A stretch of DNA of 64,000 nt from contig CAMTOQ010000005.1 of the NCBI GenBank assembly GCA_947074205.1, forward strand, positions 1-64,000, in the 5' to 3' direction. The stretch comes from an uncultured Bacteroides sp. Lineage in GTDB: Bacteria; Bacteroidota; Bacteroidia; Bacteroidales; Bacteroidaceae. The position numbers and the translations under genes are program-made. Positions 62,517-64,000 of the stretch are shown here, in pieces (position 1 is the stretch's first letter; each line of letters begins with the position of its first letter). Under the pieces are notes generated by a model that saw nothing but the letters and a program-made list of their open reading frames with translations, made no database searches and was not told the DNA's origin.

Positions 62517-63404
62517 TCATCGCATAGAGCCACCAATTATATCAAGTAACTCATTTGTAATGGCCTGCTGTCTACCCTTATTGTATTGTTTAGTCAAATC
62601 TTGAATCAAGTCATTGGCATTATCAGTAGCATTCTGCATAGCTATCATCCGCGAGGCTTGCTCGGAAACATACGAGTCTACTAAAGCAGTGTACATCTTA
62701 TGATATAACACCTGCGGTAGCAGGTTCGAGATTAACTCTTCCACAGAAGGCTCGACAATATAGTCATTTATTATAGATTTCATGTCATCTTCTGTCTTTT
62801 CTTCCTCCTTTTCAATCTCAGCAAGATCAATCGGCAAGAAATTTTCACGTAAAACATCTTGCTGTGTCAAAGATCTATGATGGTGATAAATCAGCTCCAC
62901 ACGATCGATATCTTTGGATACAAACAGTTCCATTAGATGATTGGCTAATACAGTCGATTCCTCATAGCTTGGTTTATCGGCCAAATGCTGGTAACTACCC
63001 TCAGCTTTGAATCCCATTTTAACAACAGCATCTTCAATCTTTCTACCGATAGGATAAATCAAGATATTATCTTGTCCTAACTTGCGATATTCGCCTATAA
63101 GATGAAGAAATGTCTTGATGATGTTCGAATTGAATGCGCCACACAGAGAGCTATTAGAAGAAAATAACACTAAAGCCACTCGTTTCACGGTGCGCAACTC
63201 AACATAAGGCGATTCAATATCGAGATCACCACGTAAAAAACTTCGCAATATCTTATCTAGTTGCCTTTGATAAGGCACCATATTCTCTATAAGACTTTCG
63301 GCCCTATGCAGCTTAACCGAAGAAACCATCTTCATGGCCGAAGTGATTTTCAACGTACTCTGTACGGAGTTGATGCGGCTTCTTACTTCTCTCAATGATG
63401 CCAT
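62517..63404 (-). CDS. atpG: F1F0 ATP synthase gamma subunit, 295 aa
   Basis: The central rotor shaft of the F1 head. The N-terminus has VRSRINSVQSTLKITSAMKM and the C-terminus NATDNANDLIQDLTKQYNKG, the two coiled-coil strands. The length is normal. It lies 31 nt downstream of atpA, at the end of the operon. Confidence 0.95.
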   Translation of the reverse strand: MASLREVRSRINSVQSTLKITSAMKMVSSVKLHRAESLIENMVPYQRQLDKILRSFLRGDLDIESPYVELRTVKRVALVLFSSNSSLCGAFNSNIIKTFLHLIGEYRKLGQDNILIYPIGRKIEDAVVKMGFKAEGSYQHLADKPSYEESTVLANHLMELFVSKDIDRVELIYHHHRSLTQQDVLRENFLPIDLAEIEKEEEKTEDDMKSIINDYIVEPSVEELISNLLPQVLYHKMYTALVDSYVSEQASRMIAMQNATDNANDLIQDLTKQYNKGRQQAITNELLDIIGGSMR

Positions 63405-63435
63405 AATCTTCTATACTTTAAAACTGCATTTATAC

Positions 63436-64000
63436 TCAACTGTATTGTTTAGCTACAAGTTCAGCTGTTTCTCGCAATCCCTTTTCGACATTGTCATCAA
63501 TCACACCGCTTCTCAATACATCTAGCACATCTGCTTGGTGGTTGATAGTGAGTGTTTCTAGAAAACTCCGCTCAAAATCGTGGACTTTATCTAAAGGCAC
63601 ATTACGCAATAGGCCCTTAACACCACAATACAGAATAGCAATTTCTTTCTCGACTGGCATTGGACTATATTGTGGTTGAACCAGTAACTGAGCATTCTTT
63701 TGGCCTTTATCTATAATCAATGCAGTTACAGGGTCCATATCGCCACTAAACTTAGAGAAGGATTCTAGCTCGCGGAACTGTGCTTGGTCAATTTTTAATG
63801 TTCCCGCTACAGTTTTCATCGCCTTAATCTGCGCATTACCCCCTACTCTTGAAACAGATATACCTACATTGATTGCCGGTCTGTTGCCTTGATTAAACAA
63901 ATCGGTATCGAGGAAGATTTGTCCATCCGTAATGGATATAACATTGGTAGGGATATAAGCTGACACATCACCAGCCTGTGTCTCGATTATAGGAAGAGCA
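63436..64000 (-). CDS. atpA: F1F0 ATP synthase alpha subunit, 3' part
   Basis: The gene runs off the right edge. The visible part is the C-terminal third of the alpha subunit (about 187 residues), beginning [20 protein letters not shown], the P-loop-distal conserved region, and [20 protein letters not shown], then [20 protein letters not shown]. The codon at 63966 is an internal Val, not a start. Downstream of it lie atpG and the DUF308 gene. Confidence 0.95.
   Translation of the reverse strand, partial: ALPIIETQAGDVSAYIPTNVISITDGQIFLDTDLFNQGNRPAINVGISVSRVGGNAQIKAMKTVAGTLKIDQAQFRELESFSKFSGDMDPVTALIIDKGQKNAQLLVQPQYSPMPVEKEIAILYCGVKGLLRNVPLDKVHDFERSFLETLTINHQADVLDVLRSGVIDDNVEKGLRETAELVAKQYS

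Overview
The window is chromosomal DNA of a member of the Bacteroidales (Bacteroides-like) whose left half (1 to about 34,213) is the right-hand part of an integrated podovirus-type prophage; the right half (about 34,214 to 64,000) is host chromosome. The host assignment rests on Bacteroidetes promoters of the TAnnTTTG type, a type IX secretion plug protein, a Bacteroidetes-type tyrosine integrase, a chlamydia/Bacteroides-type V-ATPase operon next to F-ATPase genes, and low GC.

Prophage layout. Nearly all virion genes lie on the minus strand and are read from right to left: two small internal-virion (ejection) proteins (31901 to 30469), one enormous 5369-residue polyvalent protein (30462 to 14353), portal (14296 to 12332), scaffold and major capsid protein (9323 to 6924), then head-completion, connector and tail or fibre genes (6856 to 232) running off the left edge. 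A three-gene plus-strand island (9475 to 12335) between scaffold and portal encodes a duplicated unknown protein, a minimal rhomboid protease and the large terminase. At the right end are a plus-strand helix-turn-helix protein (possible small terminase), a remnant of a regulator, and the integrase. The host junction lies in a tRNA-Gly(CCC) gene of which only nucleotides 1-43 remain, still behind their own promoter.

The giant protein carries, in order, a hydrophobic glycine-rich segment, an inorganic-pyrophosphatase-like domain, an N6-methylase fold with NVPF, an SNF2-type DEAH helicase, a MuF-C-like domain, a zincin-like peptidase (HEVEGH) and a long helical C-terminus with hydrophobic segments. 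This looks like a protein packaged in the virion and ejected with the DNA to protect it. Two well-composed +1-frame ORFs (86 and 77 codons) lie exactly within two low-complexity linkers of this gene and are candidate overprinted genes; together with the phage rhomboid protease they are the most novel features here.

Host layout. A TolC/HlyD/two-permease export operon without an ATPase; divergent EamA and MATE transporters; a glycine-zipper OmpA lipoprotein; a DUF5103 plug protein; a carboxyltransferase whose C-terminal biotinyl-like domain lacks the biotin lysine; a seven-gene V-ATPase operon (E, DUF2764, A, B, D, I, K) with a complete predicted sodium site in K; a two-half M16 peptidase; a TRIC-type channel; WecB epimerase and a YkvA-like protein; a GH3 beta-glucosidase lipoprotein; a DUF308 protein; and the end of an F-ATPase operon (gamma, partial alpha).
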